DNA of 64,000 bases, from contig JAEWRY010000007.1 in assembly GCA_023459875.1 (NCBI GenBank), positions 124,001 through 188,000 on the forward strand. Direction: 5' to 3'. Of the stretch, positions 34,835 to 43,302 are shown piece after piece. Source of the stretch: Bacillota bacterium. GTDB lineage: Bacteria; Bacillota; Clostridia; Oscillospirales; Oscillospiraceae. Within the stretch, counting starts at the first letter, position 1, and every line of letters begins with the position of its first letter. The notes below the pieces were generated by a model, which worked only from the letters and a program-made list of their open reading frames with translations, did no database searches and was not told the DNA's origin. The translations under genes and the position numbers were made by a program.

Positions 34835-36115
34835 CTACCCCTTTACCATGTTGGGGATAGCAGTGATGAGGGCCGGGCAGAAAATCAGCAGGAGCACAAT
34901 CAAGACAAGCAACACCAGCCACGGCATGATGCTCTTGGTGAACCGCTCGATTGATGTGTGTGTCATATTGCACAGGACAAACATACAGGTGCCCACAGGC
35001 GGGGTAATGGTACCGATAGCCATAATAATACAGACAAGAACGCCGAAATACACCAGGTCGATGCCAAGAATTTTAAACAGCGGCACGACGATGGGCACGG
35101 TGGTAACGATGATGGCGGTTGCTTCCATAATCATGCCAAGGAAAATGTACACGGCCGAAAACATGATAAGGATCAGGATTTTATTGCTGGTAAGTGTCAC
35201 GAGCAGCGCGGCCACCGCCTGGGGCGCCTTTTCAAAAACCAGGCACCAGCCGAAGATGGACGCCGTACCCACCAGGATTAGAATGCACCCGCTGGTCTTC
35301 GCCGTATCGCACATAATCTCCCAGACCTGTTTGAGCGTCAGTTCTTTATAGACAAAAACCGAAATGATGATCGCATACAGGGCGGCGAAGGCGCCCGCTT
35401 CGGTAGCAGTAAAGATGCCCGCCAAAATGCCGCCCATGATGATGACGGCAGTAAGCAGCGCCAGAATGGATTTGCGGAATTCCCTGAAGAGAACCCGAAA
35501 GCTGAAGGAACCGTTTCTGGGGTAATTTCTTTTCAGGGCATACCAGTAAACCAGCATCATTTCGGAAACTCCTATGATGATGCCCGGGATAATACCGCCC
35601 AAAAACATTCGGCTGATGGATACCTCTGCAGTAACGCCGTAGACGATCATAATCGTGCTCGGGGGAATGATGGGCCCGATAACGGCGGACGCGCCCGTCA
35701 CGGCAATGCTGAAATCCAGGTCAAAGCCGTGATCGGTCATCGCCTTGATCTCAATGGGTCCCAGGCCGGCGGCATCCGCGATGGCGGAGCCCGACATACC
35801 CGCAAACATCATGCTGGCCAGGACGTTCACATGTCCGAGGCCGCCGCGGATATGTCCCACAATGGAATTGGCAAAGTTGAAAATCCGGTCGGTAATCCCG
35901 CCCTGATTCATTATATTGCCGGCAAAAATGAAAAGGGGCGCCGCCAGCAGCGTAAAAATATCGATACCGCCCGCCAGCTTTACGATGAACTGGATCCCCG
36001 ACAGGCCATGCTGGAAGAAAAAGACGATGCCGGCCATGGCCAGCGCGTATGAAATGGGCGCGTTCAGCAAAATGAGAATTACCATGACCACCAGCAGAAC
36101 GATGCTCGACATCAT
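34835..36115 (-). CDS. dctM: TRAP transporter large permease subunit (DctM)
   Basis: A 426-residue membrane protein with about 12 hydrophobic segments. DctM hallmarks include APLFIFAGNIMNQGGITDRI, FAGMSGSAIADAAGLGPIEI and IPPSTIMIVYGV. It is the ion-coupled channel subunit of a tripartite ATP-independent transporter. It overlaps dctQ by four bases, and the E2 gene follows after about 150 bases, so transport and oxidation of the substrate may be co-expressed. The spacer 34684-34834 contains a partly paired CCGGAAG/CTTCCGG element. Confidence 0.93.
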   Translation of the reverse strand: MMSSIVLLVVMVILILLNAPISYALAMAGIVFFFQHGLSGIQFIVKLAGGIDIFTLLAAPLFIFAGNIMNQGGITDRIFNFANSIVGHIRGGLGHVNVLASMMFAGMSGSAIADAAGLGPIEIKAMTDHGFDLDFSIAVTGASAVIGPIIPPSTIMIVYGVTAEVSISRMFLGGIIPGIIIGVSEMMLVYWYALKRNYPRNGSFSFRVLFREFRKSILALLTAVIIMGGILAGIFTATEAGAFAALYAIIISVFVYKELTLKQVWEIMCDTAKTSGCILILVGTASIFGWCLVFEKAPQAVAALLVTLTSNKILILIMFSAVYIFLGMIMEATAIIVTTVPIVVPLFKILGIDLVYFGVLVCIIMAIGTITPPVGTCMFVLCNMTHTSIERFTKSIMPWLVLLVLIVLLLIFCPALITAIPNMVKG

Positions 36116-36630
36116 GCGCCCTCACCCCCCGCCTGCGTATTGTTTGAGAGTTCCTTGTTCCCGGCAAATGACAAAGCATAGAGATAAATATTGCGGACAG
36201 AATAGACGGTCATGACCACACCCGAGACGGGAATGGGTATATACCATATACTCTTGGGATAATGGTAGGTCGTAGAGAGATCATTGGCCGTTCGCATTAC
36301 ATATTCCCAACCATAGATTATCAAAACGAAACCCACGCCGATAATCAGAAGTTCCATGACGATCGCAAGTGCCATACGCGGACGAAGCGGCAGCTTCTTT
36401 ACTAAAAAATCCACAGAGGGATGAGCTTTCAATCTGATACCGTAAGCGGCAGCCAAAAAGGTCATATATACCATGCCCACGCGGGCAAATTCCTCCGTCC
36501 AGGGGGAACTGACATGCAGAAGATACCGGCACAAAACCTGGATAATGCAACAGAAGAAAATAGCACAGAAGAGAAAGCCTCCGACGTGTTTTTGTACCGT
36601 TATAAAAAAGCTGTCAATTTTCTTTAACAT
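36112..36630 (-). CDS. dctQ: TRAP transporter small permease subunit (DctQ)
   Basis: A 172-residue protein with four predicted membrane helices and the DctQ-type stretch VLCRYLLHVSSPWTEEFARV. It bridges the binding protein and DctM. ATG 36630 is chosen because GGAGG lies 7 bases upstream; the longer frame to 36693 reads into the intercistronic hairpin. Confidence 0.9.
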   Translation of the reverse strand: MLKKIDSFFITVQKHVGGFLFCAIFFCCIIQVLCRYLLHVSSPWTEEFARVGMVYMTFLAAAYGIRLKAHPSVDFLVKKLPLRPRMALAIVMELLIIGVGFVLIIYGWEYVMRTANDLSTTYHYPKSIWYIPIPVSGVVMTVYSVRNIYLYALSFAGNKELSNNTQAGGEGA

Positions 36631-36674
36631 GACAAAACCTCCATGATGTGGAGCAAACCTTAGCATATGAACAA

Positions 36675-36713
36675 GGGAAGAGCCGCGCCGCAAGCCGCGC
36701 CGCGGCTCTTCCC
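36675..36713. terminator. Intercistronic hairpin between dctP and dctQ
   Basis: GGGAAGAGCCGCG and CGCGGCTCTTCCC form a perfect 13-bp stem with a 13-base loop. No U-run follows on the minus strand, so it probably reduces read-through or protects the dctP mRNA, giving more binding protein than permease. Confidence 0.6.
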
Positions 36714-36749
36714 TGCTGCTGTTTTCATTGGCGGTAATCCAGGCTTACC

Positions 36750-37793
36750 TTAATATCCCATAGCCTTAAGCTCATCTTCGCACTTTTTCTGCTGTTCCGC
36801 GTTGATGGGGGCAACCAGTGCTTTGAGCTGGGCCTTGAACTCGTCCGAGATCTGAACAATGTTCGCGCCGGCATCCTTGAAGTTCTGAAGATATTCGTTT
36901 TCCTTCTCAACGACCAGCTTGCTCTCATAGTCGCCGGCCTCTTTGGCGCAATCAATGATGATCTGCTGGATATCGGCGGGCAGAGCGTCGAACCACTTGG
37001 CATTGACGGCGACGAGGTTGTTGTAAAGCTGGTGGCTGGTCAGCATCAGATTCTTCGCGCCGGCCTCGTGGAAACTGTTGGCCCACAGGTAGTCAAGGGG
37101 GCATTCCACAGCTTCGACGACCTTCTGTTCAAGGGCGGAATAAACTTCGGAAAGCGCCATTCCGGTGGGCAGCGCGCCCCAGGAGGTCCAGGCGTCCAGA
37201 TCCAGGGTTACGCCTGCGGGGGTGCGGATTTTCAGTCCCTTTAGCTCGTCCAGCGTAGTGAAGGGCTTGGTGGCAAGCGTATGGCGGGCGCCCTGCTGCC
37301 AGTTGGTACAGATGACGCGCACACCGGTGAGGCTCTCATAAGCGTCATAGAGGCGGTGTGCGGTATCGCCGTCAAAGAAATCGTTCATGGTATCGCGGGA
37401 ATCGAGTTCGTAATAACCTATGTAAGACATGGAATAGCTGAACTTATTGGACAGAAGACTCCAGCCGAGGTTGACCATTTCAACGGTACCCAGGGAGACA
37501 GCTTCCTTTAGTTCGGTCTCGGTACCCAGAATCCCTCCGGCATAAACCTCAATATTGATCAGTCCGTTCGTCTTTTCCTTAACGTCTTTGGCAAATTTCT
37601 GACAGGCTGTCTCCAACGGAGTACCTTCGCTGACGACAAGAGCAAGCTTCACGGTCTGAGGCTTCATGGAGGGTTCTGCGCTGGCAGAGGCGCTGGGAGC
37701 GGGGGTTGCGGAAGAGGTGCTGGCGGAGCTGCCGCACGCGGCAAGACCTAATACCATAGCAAGGACAAGTATAAGCGCTGCTATTTTTTTCAT
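36750..37793 (-). CDS. dctP: TRAP transporter solute-binding lipoprotein (DctP)
   Basis: A 347-residue DctP-family binding protein. The N terminus is a lipoprotein signal peptide with lipobox LAAC, followed by a Ser/Ala-rich linker. GLKIRTPAG contains the Arg that usually binds the substrate carboxylate in this family, and EVYSALEQKVVEAVECPLDY is a further family stretch. The ligand is therefore probably an organic or sugar acid. ATG 37793 fits the signal peptide. The promoter overlaps a HexR/RpiR-like operator, so it is likely controlled by the adjacent regulator. Confidence 0.92.
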   Translation of the reverse strand: MKKIAALILVLAMVLGLAACGSSASTSSATPAPSASASAEPSMKPQTVKLALVVSEGTPLETACQKFAKDVKEKTNGLINIEVYAGGILGTETELKEAVSLGTVEMVNLGWSLLSNKFSYSMSYIGYYELDSRDTMNDFFDGDTAHRLYDAYESLTGVRVICTNWQQGARHTLATKPFTTLDELKGLKIRTPAGVTLDLDAWTSWGALPTGMALSEVYSALEQKVVEAVECPLDYLWANSFHEAGAKNLMLTSHQLYNNLVAVNAKWFDALPADIQQIIIDCAKEAGDYESKLVVEKENEYLQNFKDAGANIVQISDEFKAQLKALVAPINAEQQKKCEDELKAMGY

Positions 37794-37879
37794 TCTTCGG
37801 TCTCCTCTCAATTATCTTCTGAACAGAGTTTATCTCCCTCCTCCATGGAGGGAGACGCCACTACTGTCCCGTCAAAACG

Positions 37880-37908
37880 ATACTAGCATATTCGTAATTG
37901 AATTACAA
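37880..37908 (-). promoter_or_regulatory. dctP promoter
   Basis: On the minus strand TTGTAA (37908-37903) and TAGTAT (37885-37880) are 17 bases apart, about 87 bases upstream of dctP. The spacer is largely occupied by the operator described next. Confidence 0.55.
37893..37907. promoter_or_regulatory. HexR/RpiR-type operator in the dctP promoter
   Basis: On the minus strand TGTAATTCAATTACG is a near-perfect dyad whose core GTAATT-C-AATTAC is exact. It matches 13 of 15 positions of the known HexR-type consensus TGTARTWWWAYTACA. It lies between the -35 and -10 boxes, a position suited to repression by the RpiR-family protein encoded at 38070-38924. Confidence 0.5.
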
Positions 37909-38069
37909 GTATTATTTAATATTTTTGTATCATATTTTCTTTTATAAGTTTAATTGTCTGAGGATTATCATCAAACAGCACCTGCAGCTCCGTTCAAAAC
38001 AGCAAAAATCAGAGATCAGTTTTCTGAACCGCACCGGGTTCTTTGCTGCCGGGGTAAGCCAAAACTCTG

Positions 38070-38924
38070 TTAATACTTCATTGATTCCATGGCCTTTTCA
38101 ACCCGGTAGTCCTCGTTCTGTTTGGTACGCATGCCGATGTAGGTATATAAGGTATCGATGACCGCCAGCTCGGCAATGCGCGAGGACATGGCCAGAATGC
38201 GGTATTTGGTCTCCACCGAAGCGGTAGACAGGTGGATATCCGAAATTTTTGACAGGGGCGAACGACCAATATTAGTCAGTGAAATAACGGCGGCGCCGTA
38301 ATTTTTTGCAAGACGGACGTTATCCACGATGTTCCGCGAACTGCCCGAATGGCTGATAGCAAAAACCAGATCCCGCTTGTCCACGTAGCAGGCCGCAATC
38401 GCCTGCAGGTGGGAATCTTGATAGGCGGTGGCGTCGAAACCCAACCGCATCATTTTGTGCTGCATGTCCGCAGCCATTGCGCTGGAACCACCCAGGCCAA
38501 ATACAAGAATTTTCCTGGCGCCGATCAGAGCTTCCGCCGCCGCCTGCAAATCGCCGGTCTGGATGGTGTCATGCGTAAAGGTGAGCGTGTGGATGGTACT
38601 CTGAAATACTTTATCCAGCACCGCCTGCATCCCGTCATCCGGATTCACTTCCTCGTGAATGCTCTTGAGCGGACTTACCAGATCCTGCGCCAGGGTGACC
38701 TTCATATCCTGATAACCGGTAAGGCCAAGCTTTTGGCAGGTACGCACCACCGTGGGATCGCTCACTCCGCTGTTTTCCGCCAGCTCGGCTACCGAGAGGT
38801 AAATCACCTTTTCCGGATTTTCGATGATATATCCCACCACTTTTTGTTCCGATTTGCTTAAGGTTGGAAGCAGCGCCTGCATTTTCATGACCAACGCCGG
38901 TAATTTATTTTCTTGTCCCGCCAT
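38070..38924 (-). CDS. MurR/RpiR family transcriptional regulator with SIS domain
   Basis: A 284-residue protein. The N-terminal RpiR helix-turn-helix is at about residues 10-85 (LPTLSKSEQKVVGYIIENPE, then AELAENSGVSDPTVVRTCQK). The C-terminal SIS domain (GARKILVFGLGGSSAMAADM, AISHSGSSRNIVDNV) binds phosphosugars or similar ligands. It sits between the TRAP/dehydrogenase unit and the divergent oxidase-kinase-isomerase unit. A phosphorylated product of the FGGY kinase encoded nearby is a sensible effector. Confidence 0.92.
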   Translation of the reverse strand: MAGQENKLPALVMKMQALLPTLSKSEQKVVGYIIENPEKVIYLSVAELAENSGVSDPTVVRTCQKLGLTGYQDMKVTLAQDLVSPLKSIHEEVNPDDGMQAVLDKVFQSTIHTLTFTHDTIQTGDLQAAAEALIGARKILVFGLGGSSAMAADMQHKMMRLGFDATAYQDSHLQAIAACYVDKRDLVFAISHSGSSRNIVDNVRLAKNYGAAVISLTNIGRSPLSKISDIHLSTASVETKYRILAMSSRIAELAVIDTLYTYIGMRTKQNEDYRVEKAMESMKY

Positions 38925-39051
38925 CGTTAAGACATCCTCTCTTGTGCTTTTTGAGACGCAATGAATCTATTTATATTGTATCAGATGAAATTGAAAAAAC
39001 AATAGTCCAGTTCATTATTGTTATTGTTATAATAAATATTCAATTAAGTAT

Positions 39052-39066
39052 TGAAATTTTATTACA
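39052..39066. promoter_or_regulatory. HexR/RpiR-type operator upstream of the FAD oxidase gene
   Basis: TGAAATTTTATTACA matches 14 of 15 positions of the HexR-type consensus. It overlaps a possible -35 box (TTGAAA, 39051-39056) that is 17 bases from TAAGGT at 39074-39079. It lies 72 bases before the FAD oxidase gene, in the AT-rich interval shared with the divergent rpiR-type gene. Confidence 0.5.
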
Positions 39067-39137
39067 GTTATGATAAGGTAATAAACGAAATATTTCTAAG
39101 GTAGAACTTATAGAATAAAAGGGTAGGAGTTTGGATC

Positions 39138-40562
39138 ATGGAACTGAAAGCATTTATGGTCAATATGGTGCTAAGTGAGCTGGAGGATGTCGTCGGCAGA
39201 GAGAACGTCAGCGAATCGAAGGCCGATAAGCTTTCCCACGGCGTGGATTACTTCTGGGTCAGCCGCATGTGGGCGGATAAGGGCTGCACGCCTCCCCTGC
39301 CGGATTTTGTGGTGCGTCCGGGCAGCGCCCAGGAGATCTCCAAGGTACTTAAGATCGCAAACTACTATAAACTCCCTGTTCAGACATGGGGGGGCGGTTC
39401 CGGCTCTCAGGGCAGCGCTCTGCCCATGGCGGGAGGCATCATTCTGGACGTTAAGCGGATGAATAAGCTTATTTCCATTGATACAAACAGCGGATGCATT
39501 ACCGCGGAAACCGGCATGGTGTTCCAGACTCTGGAATGGTACGCCAACGAGATCGGCTGCTCCTTAATGCACATTCCAAGCTGTCTTACCTGCGGCACCG
39601 TCGGGGGTGCCCTGGCTCACAGGGGCATTGGTATTCTCTCCACCAAGTACGGTAAAATCGACGACCAGTGCCTGAATTTAGAGGTGGTTTTGCCCAACGG
39701 AGATATCATAAACACCCTGCCGGTACCTAAGCACGCGGCGGGGCCAGATTTGAATCAGATCTTCATCGGTTCCGAGGGAACACTCGGCGTGATCACAAAG
39801 GCAACCTTCAAACTGTTTAAGCAGCCGCAATGCCGGAAGTTCCGGGCCTTCCTCTTTAAGGATTTCTCTACCGGCCTGATGGCCTGCCGTGATATCGTCC
39901 AGCATATCAAGCCTTCCGTACTGCGTCTGTTCGACCAGGCGGAAACCGCTTCCATCATCAAAGACGTACTTGGTTTTGACAAGCCCGGCGCTTTTATGAA
40001 TCTGGCGGTTGAGGGTGACGAGGCCATGGCCGATCTGGAACTGGATTTTATTCTGAAAATCTGCGCCAGGTACGAGGCCATGGACCTGGGATACGAGTAT
40101 GGGGAAAAGTGGTTTAAAAACCGGATCACCTTTTTCTATCCCGGCCATATCATGAATAACCCCCAGATGTTCGGCACCATGGACACCGCCTGTACTTATA
40201 CCAACGTGGAAAAAATCTACTGGGCAATGAAGCATGCCATCGAGGACAATTTTCCCGGGGTCCGGTTCATCGCCCACTGCTCCCATTGGTACGACTGGGG
40301 CACCATGATCTACGACCGGTTCATTATGGATTCGCCGCCCGAGGACCCCGGAGAGGCCATCCGCCTCCACAACGAAATCTGGAACGCCGGCGTGCGCGCT
40401 GCTATGGATAACGGGGGCATCATCAACGATCACCACGGTGTGGGCCTCAAGCTGTCCAGACTCATGAAGGAGCAGTACGGCCCCGCCATGCAGGTGCTCG
40501 CAGGCCTTAAGAAATCGCTCGATCCAAACGGGATCATGAATCCGTACAAGCTCGGGCTGTGA
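39138..40562 (+). CDS. FAD-binding oxidoreductase (GlcD / alkyl-DHAP synthase-like)
   Basis: A 474-residue protein of the vanillyl-alcohol-oxidase/PCMH superfamily. The FAD domain shows TWGGGSGSQGSALPMAGGII, then PSCLTCGTVGGALAHRGIG; the C-terminal cap ends in GGIINDHHGVGLKLSRL and LDPNGIMNPYKLGL. The HHG motif resembles alkyl-dihydroxyacetonephosphate synthase and some 2-hydroxyacid dehydrogenases. With the Fe-S protein 16 bases downstream it probably oxidises a 2-hydroxyacid or polyol and passes electrons to Fe-S centres, not to oxygen. The substrate is unknown. Confidence 0.85.
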   Translation: MELKAFMVNMVLSELEDVVGRENVSESKADKLSHGVDYFWVSRMWADKGCTPPLPDFVVRPGSAQEISKVLKIANYYKLPVQTWGGGSGSQGSALPMAGGIILDVKRMNKLISIDTNSGCITAETGMVFQTLEWYANEIGCSLMHIPSCLTCGTVGGALAHRGIGILSTKYGKIDDQCLNLEVVLPNGDIINTLPVPKHAAGPDLNQIFIGSEGTLGVITKATFKLFKQPQCRKFRAFLFKDFSTGLMACRDIVQHIKPSVLRLFDQAETASIIKDVLGFDKPGAFMNLAVEGDEAMADLELDFILKICARYEAMDLGYEYGEKWFKNRITFFYPGHIMNNPQMFGTMDTACTYTNVEKIYWAMKHAIEDNFPGVRFIAHCSHWYDWGTMIYDRFIMDSPPEDPGEAIRLHNEIWNAGVRAAMDNGGIINDHHGVGLKLSRLMKEQYGPAMQVLAGLKKSLDPNGIMNPYKLGL

Positions 40563-40578
40563 TAAGGGAGAGAGAAAA

Positions 40579-41697
40579 ATGTTACTTTCAAATAAAGCGA
40601 AAACGATTTCCGACGCCTGCCGATTTTGCTGGATGTGCCGGCATGTCTGCCCCGTCGGGCTTCAAACAGGCAAGGAGGTCAATAACGCCAGGGCTAAAGG
40701 TTTGCTTCTTTCTTTGACGGAGCGCGGCACGGAATACGACGAATCCATGGCGGAGGCCATGTGGGAGTGCGTTTTGTGCTCATCCTGCTCCAACGACTGC
40801 GCCACCGGCTATGAGCCTCCCGTCTTTATCCGGGAAGCACGCACCCAGGCAGTGATCGAAGGGCTGGTGCCCGCCGGTGTAAAGCGGGTGATCGACGCGG
40901 CTATGGCATACGGCAATATTTTCGGCATCGCTCCCGGCGATAAGCTCGCGTCCCTCGGCAAAGAGCTCTCTGGTCTGCCTGAAAAGGCCGATGTGCTGCT
41001 GTATATCGGCGATGTCACCGCAGCCGGAACCCCCGAAATAGCAGCTGCCGCCATTTCTTTGCTGAAAAAAGCCGGAATTTCTTTTGCCGTGTTGAAAAAC
41101 GAGCCCTCCTCCGGCGCTTATTTAGGCGACCTGATCGGCTTTGTGGAGGAGGTGCGCAGTCTCGGCAAAGCCCTCTCCGCCGGCATCGACGCCGCCGGAG
41201 CCAAAACAGTCGTGGCGTTGGACCCTATTGACGCGCGCATCATGAAACACGAATATCCCACCTGGGGCATTGCCCCCCAGGCTAACATTCTCACTGCAAC
41301 AACATATTTTTCGCAGCTTATTGAAAGCGGCAAGCTGCGGCCTGTCAAGCCGGTTCATCCCCCCTTCGTTACCTTCCATGACGCGGGAGCTCTGGCCCGG
41401 GACATGGACGAGACCGAGCCTGGCCGAAAGATTCTGGCCGCGATGGGTATCCAGGTCAAGGAGATGTTCCTCCACGGCAAGCTTGCCAAAAGCAGCGGCG
41501 GCGCTCTCCTCCCCCGCTATTCTCCCAGCCTTTCCGTCATGCTGGCCAAGGGGCGCTGGGAAGACGCGGTACGTACCGGCGTCACCGCTCTGGTCACGGA
41601 GGCGCCGGGCAGTTATTTTGCATTGAAACCGAAAACTCCGGACGGCATGGAACTGCGCGATCTTCTTGTCATGCTTGAAAGCGCATGTCGGGCGTAG
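40579..41697 (+). CDS. GlcF/HdrD-like (Fe-S) protein with degenerate CCG domains
   Basis: A 372-residue partner of the FAD oxidase. The N terminus has two full [4Fe-4S] motifs, CRFCWMCRHVCP and CVLCSSCSNDC. The rest aligns in pattern with the two CCG domains of GlcF/HdrD/LldE proteins, but the cysteine pairs are gone: EPSSG at 175-179 stands where CCG is expected, SSGG at 305-308 in the second, and HDAG (Gly270) replaces HDPC. It should therefore carry only the two N-terminal clusters and act as an electron conduit, not as a heterodisulfide-type site. Confidence 0.82.
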   Translation: MLLSNKAKTISDACRFCWMCRHVCPVGLQTGKEVNNARAKGLLLSLTERGTEYDESMAEAMWECVLCSSCSNDCATGYEPPVFIREARTQAVIEGLVPAGVKRVIDAAMAYGNIFGIAPGDKLASLGKELSGLPEKADVLLYIGDVTAAGTPEIAAAAISLLKKAGISFAVLKNEPSSGAYLGDLIGFVEEVRSLGKALSAGIDAAGAKTVVALDPIDARIMKHEYPTWGIAPQANILTATTYFSQLIESGKLRPVKPVHPPFVTFHDAGALARDMDETEPGRKILAAMGIQVKEMFLHGKLAKSSGGALLPRYSPSLSVMLAKGRWEDAVRTGVTALVTEAPGSYFALKPKTPDGMELRDLLVMLESACRA

Positions 41698-41755
41698 TAC
41701 GATACTTAATAATAGATGTGTCACAGACAGTATTTCCGAGAGCGGAGGAATGGGT

Positions 41756-43276
41756 ATGAACTATCTCATGGGTGTCGATTTCGGGGGAGGCTCCTCCAAA
41801 GCCACCCTTCTGCGTGAAGACGGTGTGATCATCGCAACTGCAGCAGAAGAATACCCCACCCGTTTCCCACATGTTGGCTGGGCGGAGCAGGATCCGGAAG
41901 ACTCTTACGCCGCGTTCCTGCACAATGCCCGCGCCCTTGTTGAAAAAAGCGGCGTCAGTCCGGAGGAAATTGCCGCTCTGTCTCTGGACGGGGCCACTCA
42001 CACCGCGGTTCTGCTGGATGATCGGGACCGGGTCATCCGCCCTTCAATCTATTGGACCGACCGGCGCAGTACCGGGCAGTCCGATTGTCTGATGCGGGAA
42101 CATGAGAAATTGATCCTCGCTCAGTCGCTCAATTCCCCCGGCCCTCTCTGGACCCTGCCCCAACTGATCTGGATACGGCAACACGAACCGGAGAATTTTT
42201 CTCGTATCCGTCGCATCCTGTTTATGAAGGATTACGTACGTTACCGGCTCACAGGCGATTTTGTCACAGATACGATCGAAGCGATGGGCAGCATGCTGCT
42301 GGACGTACCGAAAGGCACCTGGTCGCAGGAACTGTGCGCTCTGGCCGGTTTGCCGGTATCCGTTCTGCCCGGGCTCGTCTACCCCACTCAAGTGGTAAGC
42401 TCTCTGCGCCCTGAGGCGGCGGCGGCCGCCGGACTCAGCACCCGCACCAAGATTATTGCTGGGGCAACCGACACGGTGATGGAGGTTTTCGCCTCAGGTG
42501 CCATCCGGCCGGGGCAGGCAACCGTAAAGATGGCCACTGCAGGGCGCATCTGCGCGGTAACCGATCGGGGTATTGCCCATCCCTTGCTGGTAAACTATCA
42601 GCATGTGGTGAATGGCTTGTGGTACCCCGGTACCGCCACAAAATCCTGCGCCGCTTCTTACCGCTGGTATCGGGATGTGCTGTGCGGCGGTGAGTCAGCC
42701 GAAGCCGCCATAAAAGGCGACGACGCTTACCGGCTGATGGACGCCATGGCGGAACGTGTCTCCCCCGGTTCCGACCAGCTATGGTTTCACCCTTATCTTC
42801 AGGGGGAGCTAACCCCCTATCTGGACAACGACCTGCGCGGCAGTTTTACCGGTATTTCTTCCTTCCACACCAAAGGCCACTTCAGCCGCGCAGTCATGGA
42901 GGGTGTGGCATACTCGCTGAGGGACTGTCTTCTGGTCCTGCGTGACCTGGGGGTGAACGTTGAGACGGCTGCCGTGATCGGCGGCGGGGCTAAAAGCCCC
43001 CTCTGGCGGCAGATTTTAGCGGATATTCTTGATATTCCGCTCATCAAGTACTTATATGATGATTCCTCTTTAGGCTCGGCCATGCTGGCCGGCGTCGCCT
43101 CCGGGGTGTTTGCTTCCTTTGAGGACAGCGTCGCTGCTTGTGTGAAGCAGGAAAGCGCTATTCTGCCCGTCCCGGAGCATCGGGAAATCTATTCCAGGGG
43201 CTTTCGCGTTTACAGGCAGATTCACGATGCTCTGGCACCGGTCTATAAGACCATCGCAGCCCCGTCAAAGCAGTAA
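41756..43276 (+). CDS. FGGY family carbohydrate kinase (xylulokinase-like)
   Basis: A 506-residue kinase with the actin/hexokinase-type ATPase fold: phosphate loop MGVDFGGGSSKATLL, ALSLDGATHTAVLLD, IYWTDRRS, and the C-terminal AAVIGGGAKSPLWRQILADI. The family phosphorylates ketoses, polyols or sugar acids. ATG 41756 follows GGAGG by 7 bases. It lies between the FAD/Fe-S pair and the IolB-like isomerase, so the substrate is probably an intermediate of the same pathway rather than xylulose itself. Confidence 0.88.
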   Translation: MNYLMGVDFGGGSSKATLLREDGVIIATAAEEYPTRFPHVGWAEQDPEDSYAAFLHNARALVEKSGVSPEEIAALSLDGATHTAVLLDDRDRVIRPSIYWTDRRSTGQSDCLMREHEKLILAQSLNSPGPLWTLPQLIWIRQHEPENFSRIRRILFMKDYVRYRLTGDFVTDTIEAMGSMLLDVPKGTWSQELCALAGLPVSVLPGLVYPTQVVSSLRPEAAAAAGLSTRTKIIAGATDTVMEVFASGAIRPGQATVKMATAGRICAVTDRGIAHPLLVNYQHVVNGLWYPGTATKSCAASYRWYRDVLCGGESAEAAIKGDDAYRLMDAMAERVSPGSDQLWFHPYLQGELTPYLDNDLRGSFTGISSFHTKGHFSRAVMEGVAYSLRDCLLVLRDLGVNVETAAVIGGGAKSPLWRQILADILDIPLIKYLYDDSSLGSAMLAGVASGVFASFEDSVAACVKQESAILPVPEHREIYSRGFRVYRQIHDALAPVYKTIAAPSKQ

Positions 43277-43302
43277 GATCATTGCAGAAAGGATGTATTA
43301 AT

